This document shows positions 1 through 6,607 of a DNA stretch of 9,074 nucleotides, piece by piece; positions within the stretch are counted from its first letter, which is position 1, and the number at the start of each line of letters is the position of its first letter. The notes beneath the pieces are model-generated. The model was not told the DNA's origin, searched no databases, and was given only the letters and a program-made list of their open reading frames with translations. Made by a program: the position numbers and the translations under genes. Source of the DNA: Dermatophilaceae bacterium (GTDB lineage Bacteria > Actinomycetota > Actinomycetes > Actinomycetales > Dermatophilaceae). The stretch is from positions 1-9,074 of the forward strand of contig JABFXB010000213.1 in assembly GCA_013361975.1 (NCBI GenBank), given 5' to 3'.

Positions 1-22
1 GGGTCAGGTGGGGGTACTGGGG

Positions 23-955
23 TCAGGCGCGGCCGGAGGCGGCGTAGATGCGGCGCACGACGTCCTCGATGTCCGGCTCCTCGATGGTCAGGTCGCGCAC
101 CTCGTGCCGGGCGGAGACCTGCGCCAGCACGGCTGCCGCGGTGGTCGCCTCGGAGTCGAAGGCGAGACGCTGCCGCAGCCCGTCGGACTCGCTGTCGAGC
201 AGCCGGGTGCGCGGGATGTCGTCGAGGTGGGGCGTGGGCTGCGCGAGGTCGATGACGAGCACGCGCTGCGCCCCCACCGTCGCGGCCAGGCCGGTGAGCG
301 TGCCGTCGAAGGCGAGCCGGCCCCGGTCGACGACCAGCACCCGGTGACAGAGCCGCTCGACGTCGCCCATGTCGTGGGTCGTCAGCAACAGGGTGGTGCC
401 CCGCTCGCGCCGCTCCGCGACGAGGAACTCGCGCAGGCGCTGCTTCGAGAGCACGTCGAGGCCGATCGTCGGCTCGTCGAGGATGAGCAGGTCGGGCGAG
501 TGCAGCAGCGCCGCGGCGATCTCGGCGCGCATGCGCTGCCCCAGCGACAGCGAGCGCACGGGAGTCGCGAGCTGCGGACCCATCTCCAGCTGCTCGACCA
601 GCGTGTCGGTGCGGGTCCGCGCCTCCTGCTCGCCGAGTCTGTGGATGGCGGCGAGGATCGCGAAGGAGTCGCGCAGGGGCAGGTCCCACCAGAGCTGCGA
701 GCGCTGCCCGAAGACGACCCCGACCCGGCGCGCGACCCCGATGCGCTCGCGCATCGGCTCGAGACCACAGGTGCGCACGTGCCCCGACGTGGGCTTGAGG
801 ATGCCGGTCAGCATCTTGATCGTCGTGGACTTGCCGGCACCGTTCGCACCGATGTAGCCGACCGATTCCCCGGCCTCGACCGAGAACGTCATCCGGTCCA
901 CCGCGCGGGTCTTCTTGAAGTCCCGCACGAGGTCGCGGGTCTCGATGATGGTCAT
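23..955 (-). CDS. ABC-2 type exporter ATP-binding protein (COG4586-like)
   Basis: This 310-aa cytoplasmic ATPase should power the two permeases encoded just upstream. Seen in the sequence: Walker A GANGAGKST at residues 36-44, a Q-loop segment GQRSQLWWDLP at 83-93, the ABC signature LSLGQ at 136-140, Walker B LLILDEP at 156-162 and the H-loop histidine at about 194 (TTHDM). The LWWDLP and LSLGQRMR wording is typical of the COG4586 family, whose substrates are mostly unknown. About 100 residues follow the nucleotide-binding core and end in IEDVVRRIYA, usual for exporter ATPases. The ATG at 955 is chosen because AAGGAG lies 7 bases upstream (963-968) and because it overlaps the permease stop as ATGA. 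The frame stays open upstream to 1624, but that stretch is antisense-like shadow of the permease gene. It is the last gene of the operon. The substrate cannot be told from sequence. Confidence 0.93.
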   Translation of the reverse strand: MTIIETRDLVRDFKKTRAVDRMTFSVEAGESVGYIGANGAGKSTTIKMLTGILKPTSGHVRTCGLEPMRERIGVARRVGVVFGQRSQLWWDLPLRDSFAILAAIHRLGEQEARTRTDTLVEQLEMGPQLATPVRSLSLGQRMRAEIAAALLHSPDLLILDEPTIGLDVLSKQRLREFLVAERRERGTTLLLTTHDMGDVERLCHRVLVVDRGRLAFDGTLTGLAATVGAQRVLVIDLAQPTPHLDDIPRTRLLDSESDGLRQRLAFDSEATTAAAVLAQVSARHEVRDLTIEEPDIEDVVRRIYAASGRA

Positions 956-1776
956 CCACCGGCTCCTTGGTAGTGGCGGGTCCCGAGTCTCCAGCAGAGG
1001 CCGGCGATGCCCCAGGCGAGCAACGCGGCGAGGGGGGTGCACCAGGCGAGCCATTGGGGCGCTAGGCGGTCGCCGGGCAGGTCGAGGATGGCGACGGCGG
1101 GCACGTACGCGACGAAGGCCGTCGGCACGACGAAGGTCCAGAAGATCCGCAGCGGGCCGGGAAAGACCTGCTGGCTCTGCTGGGCGGCATACTGGCCGCC
1201 GTAGGTGAACGCGTTGGTGAACTCCGAGCCGTCCACGAGGAAGAACTGAAGCCCGCCGGCCGCGGTGAACAGGGCGGCGAAGATCGCGCTGCCGCTCACG
1301 ACCGTCAGCACGATGAGCAGCACCTTCGCCGGCGACCAGGCGACGGCGCCGGTGCTGAGCGCCACCACCAGGGCGACGACGGCGACGGACAACCGCCCGA
1401 TGCGGCGCATCGACAGCTCGCTCGTCATCAGCTGGGTGAGCAGCGGCAGCGGCCGCACGTAGAAGGCGTCGACCTGCCCGGCGCGGATGTAGACCGGCAG
1501 CTGGTCGAGGTGACCCACGAACATGTCGGCCAGCGAGAAGGAGAGGTTCGACAGGGCGAAGACGAGCAGGGCCGCCGTGAAGTCGAGGCCGCCGAGGAAC
1601 TGGACGTTGTGGAAGATGACCCACACCTCGGCGAACTCGGCCAGGCCCACGCCGACGGTGCCCAGGATGTCGGTGACGAAGGAGGCGCGGTACTGCATCT
1701 GGGCGCGGGCCCTCGACGCGAGCAGCACGCGGTACGGACGCAGGCGCTGCGACAGCGACGCTCTCGAGTCAGCCAC
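952..1776 (-). CDS. ABC-2 type exporter permease B (COG3694-like, DUF990 family)
   Basis: This is a 274-aa integral membrane protein with about six hydrophobic segments (roughly residues 34-56, 65-85, 127-146, 150-175, 210-232 and 243-262). The cytoplasmic motif AGQVDAFYVRPLPLLTQL at 99-116 and the C-terminal RHYQGAGG match the ABC2_membrane_6/DUF990 permeases of the COG3694 type. It probably pairs with permease A to form the transmembrane channel of the exporter. The GTG start at 1776 is supported by GGAGG 6 bases upstream (1783-1787). It overlaps the end of permease A by 8 bases and its own stop overlaps the ATPase start as ATGA, so translational coupling across the operon is likely. The frame stays open for 29 further codons upstream, but those codons lie over the permease A gene and look like shadow. 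The transported substrate is unknown. Confidence 0.9.
   Translation of the reverse strand: MADSRASLSQRLRPYRVLLASRARAQMQYRASFVTDILGTVGVGLAEFAEVWVIFHNVQFLGGLDFTAALLVFALSNLSFSLADMFVGHLDQLPVYIRAGQVDAFYVRPLPLLTQLMTSELSMRRIGRLSVAVVALVVALSTGAVAWSPAKVLLIVLTVVSGSAIFAALFTAAGGLQFFLVDGSEFTNAFTYGGQYAAQQSQQVFPGPLRIFWTFVVPTAFVAYVPAVAILDLPGDRLAPQWLAWCTPLAALLAWGIAGLCWRLGTRHYQGAGG
1185..1192. repeat. dispersed octamer CGGCATAC/GTATGCCG, first of five copies
   Basis: CGGCATAC is found at 1185-1192, 3961-3968 and 7758-7765, and its complement GTATGCCG at 2970-2977 and 8364-8371. By eye, five of the seven TATG/CATA sequences in the window are in this octamer. A rough base-composition estimate (about 70% GC) expects fewer than one copy. 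It falls in different codon settings, so simple codon choice does not explain it. Function unknown. Confidence 0.6.
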
Positions 1777-2563
1777 CCTGCACCTCCAGGCGCCGACGCC
1801 CGGCACGCAGCACGACCTGGCCGAGCAGGAGCAGCAGGACCGCCCAGAAGACCTGCACCGCAACCGCCGAGGCGATGTCGGCGCCGACCACGCGCCCCGC
1901 GAGGATGTCGATCGGGTTCTGCAGCATCGACGGGAACGGCGACCACTGGGCGATGGTGCGCAGCCAGTCGGGGAACCACGGCACCGGGAGGTAGAGGCCG
2001 CACAGCAGGCCGCCCGTGATCATCCAGAGCAGGGTGATGCCGCGGATCTCGACGAGCCAGAAGGCGAGCAGGTTGATCACGAAGTTGCCCGAGAACGCCA
2101 CGACGACGGCCAGCACGACCGACACCGCGCCGACCACCCAGCTGGTCGTGGACGGCGGCCAGGCTATCTCGAAGAGCAGCGCACCGAGGAGCAGCGCCGG
2201 GATCCCGCGGCCGAGCAGGTTGATGCCCGCACGACCGAGATCGCCTGCCAGATAGGCGAACTGGGGGTTGATGGGGCGCAGGAAGTCGACCGCGATGTCA
2301 CCCGACCGCACCCGGTCCTTGACCTCGGCGAAACCCCAGAGGTTCACGGTGCCGAGCAAGGCCTGGCCCCACCACACGAAGGCGATCGTCGTGGGCTTGT
2401 CGTAGCCGCCGATGGAGGCGTTCGCGGAGCTCAGCGCGGCGAGCAGGATCGAGGCCCGGATGAAGCCGAAGACGGAGTTCGTCGTCATGCCCGCCAGCAG
2501 CGCCAGGCGGTAGGTCGAGTGCCTCCGGAACCCGGCCCTCACGAGCACCCAGAAGGTCGTCAC
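1769..2563 (-). CDS. ABC-2 type exporter permease A (COG4587-like, DUF990 family)
   Basis: This is a 264-aa integral membrane protein with about six hydrophobic segments (roughly 22-45, 58-76, 114-134, 142-170, 176-194 and 230-252). Residues 87-102, SGDIAVDFLRPINPQF, correspond to the AGQVDAFYVRPLP segment of permease B, so the two are distant paralogues and probably form a heterodimer, as in other COG4586/4587/3694 trios. The order here, with permeases first and the ATPase last, differs from the ATPase-first order I expect for many such operons. The GTG at 2563 is preferred because the frame before it runs through the predicted promoter. An in-frame TTG at 2623 would give 284 aa but is part of the -35 box. 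No clear Shine-Dalgarno precedes 2563; an 8-codon ORF ending in a GTGA overlap may deliver ribosomes to it. The start is therefore less certain than the identity. Confidence 0.87.
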   Translation of the reverse strand: MTTFWVLVRAGFRRHSTYRLALLAGMTTNSVFGFIRASILLAALSSANASIGGYDKPTTIAFVWWGQALLGTVNLWGFAEVKDRVRSGDIAVDFLRPINPQFAYLAGDLGRAGINLLGRGIPALLLGALLFEIAWPPSTTSWVVGAVSVVLAVVVAFSGNFVINLLAFWLVEIRGITLLWMITGGLLCGLYLPVPWFPDWLRTIAQWSPFPSMLQNPIDILAGRVVGADIASAVAVQVFWAVLLLLLGQVVLRAGRRRLEVQGG

Positions 2564-2586
2564 GACGGTCTGGGGGCAGCGGGCAC
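2560..2586 (-). other. possible leaderless 8-codon upstream ORF coupled to permease A
   Basis: A GTG at 2586 lies 8 bases beyond the -10 box, close to the expected transcription start. It opens the short frame VPAAPRPS and stops with a TGA at 2562-2560 that overlaps the permease A GTG start in a GTGA arrangement. Leaderless GTG initiation is common in actinobacteria, and the permease start lacks a Shine-Dalgarno, so termination-reinitiation is a plausible way to translate it. This may be chance: a 9-codon frame is short. The peptide has three prolines but no amino-acid run pointing to an attenuator. Confidence 0.3.
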
Positions 2587-2594
2587 AAAGGGCG

Positions 2595-2623
2595 ACACTA
2601 CCGAGCAGCCGCCGCGTGATCAA
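2595..2623 (-). promoter_or_regulatory. sigma70-like promoter of the ABC exporter operon
   Basis: On the minus strand, TTGATC (2618-2623) and TAGTGT (2595-2600) are separated by exactly 17 bases. Both boxes fit the actinobacterial housekeeping pattern (TTGAcn, TAnnnT). Transcription would begin about 2586-2589, roughly 25 bases ahead of the permease A start. The boxes sit inside the possible N-terminal extension of permease A, which argues for the shorter protein. Assigned by inspection only; no transcript data. Confidence 0.65.
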
Positions 2624-2655
2624 CGGCCTTGCGGACCCGGGGCGGCCTCGGCTGA

Positions 2656-2661
2656 CAGACT
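2656..2661 (+). promoter_or_regulatory. -10 box for leaderless transcription of the PPOX gene
   Basis: CAGACT is followed by exactly 6 bases and then the A of the ATG at 2668, the spacing expected when transcription starts on the start codon. No Shine-Dalgarno is visible upstream of the ATG, which agrees. No good -35 box is seen; TTGCGG at 2629-2634 is 21 bases away, too far to be convincing. The 104-base gap 2564-2667 thus holds back-to-back promoters for this gene and the exporter operon. Confidence 0.45.
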
Positions 2662-2667
2662 CGCGCC

Positions 2668-3057
2668 ATGGCCACCCGACCTGACGACCTCTCCCCCGAG
2701 GCGCTCGACTTCCTCACCGTCCGGCACCTGGCGACCCTGACGACGCTGCACCCCGACGGTCGCCCGCACGTCACCCCGGTCGGCTTCACCTGGGACCCGG
2801 CCACCTCGACCGCCCGCGTCATCACGAGCCGCGGCAGCCGCAAGGCCCGCAACGCCGTTGCCGGCCGCCCGGCGGTGCTCTGCCAGGTCGACGGCCGGCA
2901 CTGGCTCTCGCTCGAGGGCACGGCGCGCGTGGTCGACGACCCGGCCGCCGTCACCGACGCCGAGCAGCGGTATGCCGCCCGCTACCGTCAGCCGCGCCCC
3001 AACCCCGAGCGCGTGGTGATCGCGATCGACGTGGAGAGCGTGCTCGGCAACCTCTGA
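2668..3057 (+). CDS. PPOX-class F420-dependent oxidoreductase, biliverdin reductase-like
   Basis: This 129-aa protein has the split-barrel fold signature of the pyridoxamine 5'-phosphate oxidase-like family. Segments RHLATLTTLHPDGRPHVTPV (19-38), ARVITSRGSRKARN (49-62), CQVDGRHWLSLEGTARV (72-88) and RYAARYRQPRPNPERVVI (101-118) resemble, from memory, the M. tuberculosis F420-dependent biliverdin reductase Rv2074 and its relatives. Such proteins are small cytosolic homodimers that use reduced F420 (some use FMN) to reduce compounds such as biliverdin; the substrate here is inferred. Length fits the family (about 130-147 aa). The ATG is preceded by a leaderless-type -10 box. The gene is transcribed alone and meets mutY head-on 6 bases past its stop, with no hairpin between them. 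No F420 biosynthesis gene lies in the window. Confidence 0.85.
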   Translation: MATRPDDLSPEALDFLTVRHLATLTTLHPDGRPHVTPVGFTWDPATSTARVITSRGSRKARNAVAGRPAVLCQVDGRHWLSLEGTARVVDDPAAVTDAEQRYAARYRQPRPNPERVVIAIDVESVLGNL

Positions 3058-3063
3058 ACGCCG

Positions 3064-3966
3064 TCAGGCCGGGAGTCGGAACCGGCCGCGCGACAACGGC
3101 TCGACGAGGCCGTCGGCCACGAGGGAGTCGAGGCAGCGCATGACCTGTAGCCGGTCGTCGGCGGAGTCCTCGAGCCCCGCGAGCGGCACGGCGACGTGAG
3201 CCTCTCGCAGCCGGCGCAGCAGCTCGCCGCGGACCTGACGGTCGGTGCCGTGCCAGGCCTGCCCGCGACGCGGTGGCCCCTCATAGGCCGGTCGCCCCGC
3301 GACGTTCCAGGCGCACAGGTCGGCCACCGGGCACTCGTCGCAGCGTGGACCGCGGGCGACGCAGACGAGCGCGCCGAGCTCCATCACGGCGACGTTCCAC
3401 GTGTTGGCGGTGTCGCGCTCGGCGGGCATCGACTCGGCGGCGAGCAGCATCTCGGCGCGGTTGAGGGTCGGGTGGGGGAACGCCTTGCCCTCGAGAGTGC
3501 GGGCCAGCACGCGCCGGACGTTCGTGTCGACGACGACCTCCGGGATGCCGAAGGCGAAGCACGACACCGCCGCGGCCGTGTAGGCGCCCACCCCGGGCAG
3601 CGGGAGCAGCTCCTCGGGTGTGCTCGGCACCTCACCGCCATGGCGCTCGACCATCACGGTGGCCGCCTCGTGGAGCCGCAGGGCGCGCCGCGGGTAGCCC
3701 AGACGCCCCCACGCCCGCACCGCCTCGCCGGGTGGCGTGGCGGCCAGGTCGGCGGGAGTCGGCCAGCGGCGCATCCACTCGCGCCAGGCGGGCTCGACGC
3801 GCGCCAGGGGCGTCTGCTGGGACATCACCTCGGAGAGGAACACGCCCCACGGGCTGCAGTCGGGCTCACGCCACGGCAGGTGCGTGCGACCGGCGTCGGC
3901 GTACCAGCCGTTGACCCGCTCGTGCAGCAGGGCGAGCGGGGACGACGTGACCGGGCCGGACGGCAT
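3064..3966 (-). CDS. mutY: A/G-specific adenine DNA glycosylase MutY
   Basis: This 300-aa base-excision enzyme removes adenine mispaired with 8-oxoguanine (and with G). Visible elements: the catalytic Glu at 46 in SEVMSQQT, the helix-hairpin-helix LPLPGVGAYTAAAV at 121-134, the catalytic Asp at 147 in VVVDTNVRRV, and four [4Fe-4S] cysteines at 202, 209, 212 and 218 (C-x6-C-x2-C-x5-C). Only about 80 residues follow the cluster. They end in VMRCLDSLVADGLVEPLSRGRFRLPA, which looks like a small winged-helix tail rather than the NUDIX-like 8-oxoG reader of the E. coli enzyme. Short actinobacterial MutY proteins are like this. The ATG at 3966 is chosen; a TTG two codons earlier (3972) is possible. 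No Shine-Dalgarno is seen; instead the transcript has CCUCCUU just before the start. It is the last gene after radA and disA, 20 bases past the disA stop, and probably in the same operon. Confidence 0.94.
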   Translation of the reverse strand: MPSGPVTSSPLALLHERVNGWYADAGRTHLPWREPDCSPWGVFLSEVMSQQTPLARVEPAWREWMRRWPTPADLAATPPGEAVRAWGRLGYPRRALRLHEAATVMVERHGGEVPSTPEELLPLPGVGAYTAAAVSCFAFGIPEVVVDTNVRRVLARTLEGKAFPHPTLNRAEMLLAAESMPAERDTANTWNVAVMELGALVCVARGPRCDECPVADLCAWNVAGRPAYEGPPRRGQAWHGTDRQVRGELLRRLREAHVAVPLAGLEDSADDRLQVMRCLDSLVADGLVEPLSRGRFRLPA

Positions 3967-3986
3967 ACGCAAGGAGGGCCGCGAGA

Positions 3987-5063
3987 TCAGACGTAGCGCT
4001 CGAGGATGCTCGACTCGGCGAGGCGCGAGAGGCCCTCGCGCACGGCCCGGGCACGGCCCTCGCCGACCCCGTCGACGAGCATGAGGTCCTCGATGCCGGC
4101 CGCCAGGAGGCGCTGGAGCGACTCGAAGTGGTTGACGAGCCGGTCGACGATCGCAGTCGGCAGCCGAGGCACCTTGGTGAGCAGCCGGTAGCCCAGCGGT
4201 GACACCGGTGCGTCGAGGCTGTCGCCGACCACCGAGAAGCCGACCGCACGGGCGCCGGCCGCGAGGTCGAGCAGCTCGACGGCGTTGAGCGTCTGGAGGT
4301 TGTCGAGGGCCTCGGGCAGGTCGAGGCCCGACTTCGTGGCCGGGAGGTAGTCACGGATGACGAGCTCGCGGTCGTTGCCGAGCCCGCCGACGAGCTCCTC
4401 GAGCTGGAGGCTCAGCAGGCGGCCGTCGGTGCCGAGCTCGACGACGTAGTCCTGGATCTCGGCCGAGATGCGACGAACCATCTCGAGGCGCTGCAGCACC
4501 GCGGTGACGTCGCGGATCGTCACGAGGTCCTCGATCTCGAGCGCCGACAGGGTGCCGGTGACCTCGTCGAGGCGGGCCTTGTAGCGCTCGAGGGTCTGCA
4601 ACGCCTGGTCGGCGCGCGACAGCGTGGTCGGGGAGCCCTCGATGACGTGGCGCAGGTCGCCGACGTAGAGGGCGACGACGCCCATCGACTGGCTCACCGA
4701 GATGACGGGGAAGCCGGTCTGCTTGGCCACGCGCTCGGCCGTGCGGTGCCGGGTGCCGGACTCGGTGGTCTCGATGCGCGAGTCGGGGACGAGCTGCGTG
4801 GCGGCGCGCAGGATGCGGGTGCCTTCGCGGTCGAGCACGACGGCGCCGTCCATCTTGCACAGCTCGCGCAGGCGGGTGGCGGAGAACTCGACGTCGAGGG
4901 CGAACCCGCCCGTGCACAACGACTCGACGACGCGGTCGAAGCCCAGCACGATCAGGGCGCCGGTGCGACCACGCAGGATGCGTTCGAGACTGTCGCGCAG
5001 CTCCGTTCCCGGGGCTACCGCGGCGAGGGCCGCGCGCAGCAGCAGCTCGTCGTTCCGGTCCAT
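3987..5063 (-). CDS. disA: DNA integrity scanning protein DisA, diadenylate cyclase
   Basis: This 358-aa protein makes the second messenger c-di-AMP from two ATP and scans DNA; in Bacillus, branched DNA shuts its synthesis down. The N-terminal DAC domain (about 10-145) carries MDGAVV with the DGA motif at 72-74 and the RHRTAER motif at 105-111, the two catalytic signatures. A helical spine follows (about 150-290). The C-terminal HhH domain, about 296-350 (KVPRLPTAIVDRL, then LMLVDGVGEGRARAV), resembles the RuvA domain 2 and binds branched DNA. Length fits the family (about 360 aa). The ATG at 5063 is preferred over an in-frame TTG at 5081; a weak AGGGAA lies 3 bases upstream. It lies 56 bases after radA, the classic radA-disA pairing, in which RadA is known in Bacillus to interact with and inhibit DisA. 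All catalytic residues appear intact. Confidence 0.97.
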   Translation of the reverse strand: MDRNDELLLRAALAAVAPGTELRDSLERILRGRTGALIVLGFDRVVESLCTGGFALDVEFSATRLRELCKMDGAVVLDREGTRILRAATQLVPDSRIETTESGTRHRTAERVAKQTGFPVISVSQSMGVVALYVGDLRHVIEGSPTTLSRADQALQTLERYKARLDEVTGTLSALEIEDLVTIRDVTAVLQRLEMVRRISAEIQDYVVELGTDGRLLSLQLEELVGGLGNDRELVIRDYLPATKSGLDLPEALDNLQTLNAVELLDLAAGARAVGFSVVGDSLDAPVSPLGYRLLTKVPRLPTAIVDRLVNHFESLQRLLAAGIEDLMLVDGVGEGRARAVREGLSRLAESSILERYV

Positions 5064-5098
5064 CACTTCCCTGTTTCGCAATGGGGGCGCCGAGCGCG

Positions 5099-5116
5099 TC
5101 CACCCCGGTCGGTGGA
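5099..5116 (-). repeat. small inverted repeat between radA and disA
   Basis: In the radA-disA gap, TCCACC and GGTGGA form a 6-bp stem with a 6-base loop, 3 bases past the radA stop. There is no T-run after it, so it is a weak candidate for a processing or attenuation element rather than a full terminator. It may simply be chance in GC-rich DNA. Confidence 0.3.
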
Positions 5117-5119
5117 AGT

Positions 5120-6535
5120 CTAGACGGTGCCGACGGCAGGCGCCGTCGTTGGCCGGCCACCGGCGAGGCGACCCATGGCCTCGATGGCCCGCGCGACGTC
5201 GGAGACCTCGACGGCCCGGATGCCCTCGGGCACCGACGAGTCGGCGAGGCTGCCGGCGGGAACGAGGGCGTGGCGGAAGCCCAGCCGCGCGGCCTCGGCG
5301 AGGCGGCGGTCGAGACCGGTGACCCGGCGCACCTCGCCCGCGAGGCCCACCTCGCCGAAGGCGACGACGTCGGTGGCGAGCGGCCGGTCGACGACGGAGG
5401 ACGCCAGGGCGCAGACGACGGCGAGGTCGGCTGCCGGCTCGGTGATGCGCACCCCGCCGACGGTGGCCGCGAAGATGTCGCGGGAGCCGACGGGCGCACC
5501 CGCGCGCTTGTCGAGGACCGCGATGACCATGGCGAGCCGGGAAGCGTCGAGCCCGCTCGACGTGCGTCGCGGCGACGGCAGGGTGGAGGGCGCCACGAGC
5601 GCCTGGACCTCAGCCACGAGCGGACGACGGCCCTCGAGCGTCACGGTGACGCACGTGCCGGGCACCGCGTGGTCACGGCTTGACAGGAAGAGGCCGCTGG
5701 GGTCGGGCAGACCCGTGATGCCGACGTCGGACAGATCGAAGCAGCCGACCTCGTCGGTGGGGCCGAAACGGTTCTTCACAGCGCGCACGAGCCGCAGCCG
5801 GGAGTGGCGGTCACCCTCGAACTGGATGACGACGTCGACGAGGTGCTCGAGGACGCGGGGCCCGGCGATGGAGCCGTCCTTGGTGACGTGGCCGACGAGC
5901 AGCACCGCCACCCCGCGCGCCTTCGCGGCCTGGATGAGGCTGCCGGCGACCTCTCGGACCTGCGACACGTTGCCGGCCTGGCCCTCGACGTCGGCACTGG
6001 CGATGGTCTGGACCGAGTCGACGACGAGCAGCCCCGGCGACCGGGACTCGATGTGTCCCAGCACCGTGGCGAGGTCGGTCTCGGCGGCGAGGTAGAGCGA
6101 GTCGGCCATCGCCGAGATGCGCTCGGCCCGGGTGCGCACCTGCGCCGCCGACTCCTCGCCGCTGACGTAGAGGACGTCGGCGCCGGAGCGGGCGGTGCGC
6201 GCGGCGACGTCGAGCAGCAGCGTCGACTTGCCGACGCCCGGCTCGCCCGCGACGAGCACGACACCGCCCGGAACGAGCCCACCGCCGAGCACGCGGTCGA
6301 ACTCGGCCACCCCGGTGGGCCGTGCGGCGGCGCGCGTCACGTCGACGTCGGCGATGCGCTGGGCCGGGGTCACCACCGGAGCCGCCGTGGTGCGCGCAGC
6401 GGTGGCCGAGCCGGTCTCGGCGACGGTGCCCCAGGCTTGGCACTCACCGCAGCGCCCGACCCACTTGACGGTGGTCCAGCCGCACTCGCCGCAGCGGAAT
6501 CCGGGGGTGCGCCGGGTCGTCGTCCTCGTAGCCAT
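5120..6535 (-). CDS. radA: DNA repair protein RadA (Sms)
   Basis: This 471-aa RecA-like ATPase processes recombination intermediates and promotes branch migration. Domains in order: a C4 zinc finger with CGEC at 15-18 and CGEC at 29-32, a RecA-type core with Walker A GEPGVGKST at 97-105 and Walker B LLVVDS at 169-174, the RadA-specific KNRFG motif at 254-258, and a Lon-protease-like C-terminal domain (about 310-455, including the stretch around ITEPAADLAVVCALASS). Length is typical (about 450-480 aa). The ATG at 6535 is chosen because the zinc finger follows directly and a TACGGT box sits exactly 6 bases upstream. The frame is open back to 6847, but that part is non-homologous and overlaps a divergent gene. 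No Shine-Dalgarno is visible. It is first in a probable radA-disA-mutY operon and divergent from a small membrane protein gene. Confidence 0.97.
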   Translation of the reverse strand: MATRTTTRRTPGFRCGECGWTTVKWVGRCGECQAWGTVAETGSATAARTTAAPVVTPAQRIADVDVTRAAARPTGVAEFDRVLGGGLVPGGVVLVAGEPGVGKSTLLLDVAARTARSGADVLYVSGEESAAQVRTRAERISAMADSLYLAAETDLATVLGHIESRSPGLLVVDSVQTIASADVEGQAGNVSQVREVAGSLIQAAKARGVAVLLVGHVTKDGSIAGPRVLEHLVDVVIQFEGDRHSRLRLVRAVKNRFGPTDEVGCFDLSDVGITGLPDPSGLFLSSRDHAVPGTCVTVTLEGRRPLVAEVQALVAPSTLPSPRRTSSGLDASRLAMVIAVLDKRAGAPVGSRDIFAATVGGVRITEPAADLAVVCALASSVVDRPLATDVVAFGEVGLAGEVRRVTGLDRRLAEAARLGFRHALVPAGSLADSSVPEGIRAVEVSDVARAIEAMGRLAGGRPTTAPAVGTV

Positions 6536-6541
6536 GGCATG

Positions 6542-6547
6542 ACCGTA
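6542..6547 (-). promoter_or_regulatory. -10 box for leaderless transcription of radA
   Basis: On the minus strand TACGGT (TAnnnT) is followed by 6 bases and then the radA ATG, so the first transcribed base would be the A of the start codon. No Shine-Dalgarno is present upstream. A clear -35 box at 17-18 bases is not seen (CCGGTG is the nearest), so an activator may be needed. Inferred by spacing only. Confidence 0.5.
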
Positions 6548-6594
6548 CGGGCCGGGTCGGACAACACCGGGGAGGGCCTGCTGCGGCGACGTGA

Positions 6595-6600
6595 GAAAAT
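6595..6600 (+). promoter_or_regulatory. extended -10 box for the 64-aa membrane protein gene
   Basis: GAAAAT at 6595-6600 is preceded directly by TGA, giving an extended -10 (TGn) element, and is followed by 7 bases and then the ATG at 6608. The spacing suggests leaderless or near-leaderless transcription, and GGGGCGC before the ATG is a poor Shine-Dalgarno. No -35 box is evident. It is back to back with the radA promoter within 72 bases. Confidence 0.5.
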
Positions 6601-6607
6601 GGGGCGC

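Noticed and set aside
956..1624. N-terminal extension of the ABC ATPase to 533 aa
   Set aside because: The extension overlaps permease B out of frame, is rich in R/A/P without homology, and a good Shine-Dalgarno precedes the ATG at 955.
2564..2623. TTG start giving a 284-aa permease A
   Set aside because: This TTG is part of the likely -35 box and the extra residues are not membrane-protein-like; the GTG at 2563 gives a normal family N-terminus.
1523..2740. A 405-codon open frame on the plus strand
   Set aside because: It lies antisense over the two permease genes; the protein is low-complexity (rich in R, E, D, H) with no recognisable domain. Typical GC-rich shadow.
3971..3977. Plus-strand AAGGAGG that looks like a ribosome binding site
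   Set aside because: No start codon follows at a usable distance on the plus strand; the next ATG is 28 bases on and opens a shadow of disA.
4351..5499. A 382-codon open frame on the minus strand spanning radA and disA
   Set aside because: It is another frame of the same strand through two well-supported genes and has arginine/proline-rich composition without domains.
6543..6550. 8-bp palindrome CCGTACGG next to the radA start
   Set aside because: Too short to separate from chance in GC-rich DNA; it overlaps the -10 box already recorded.
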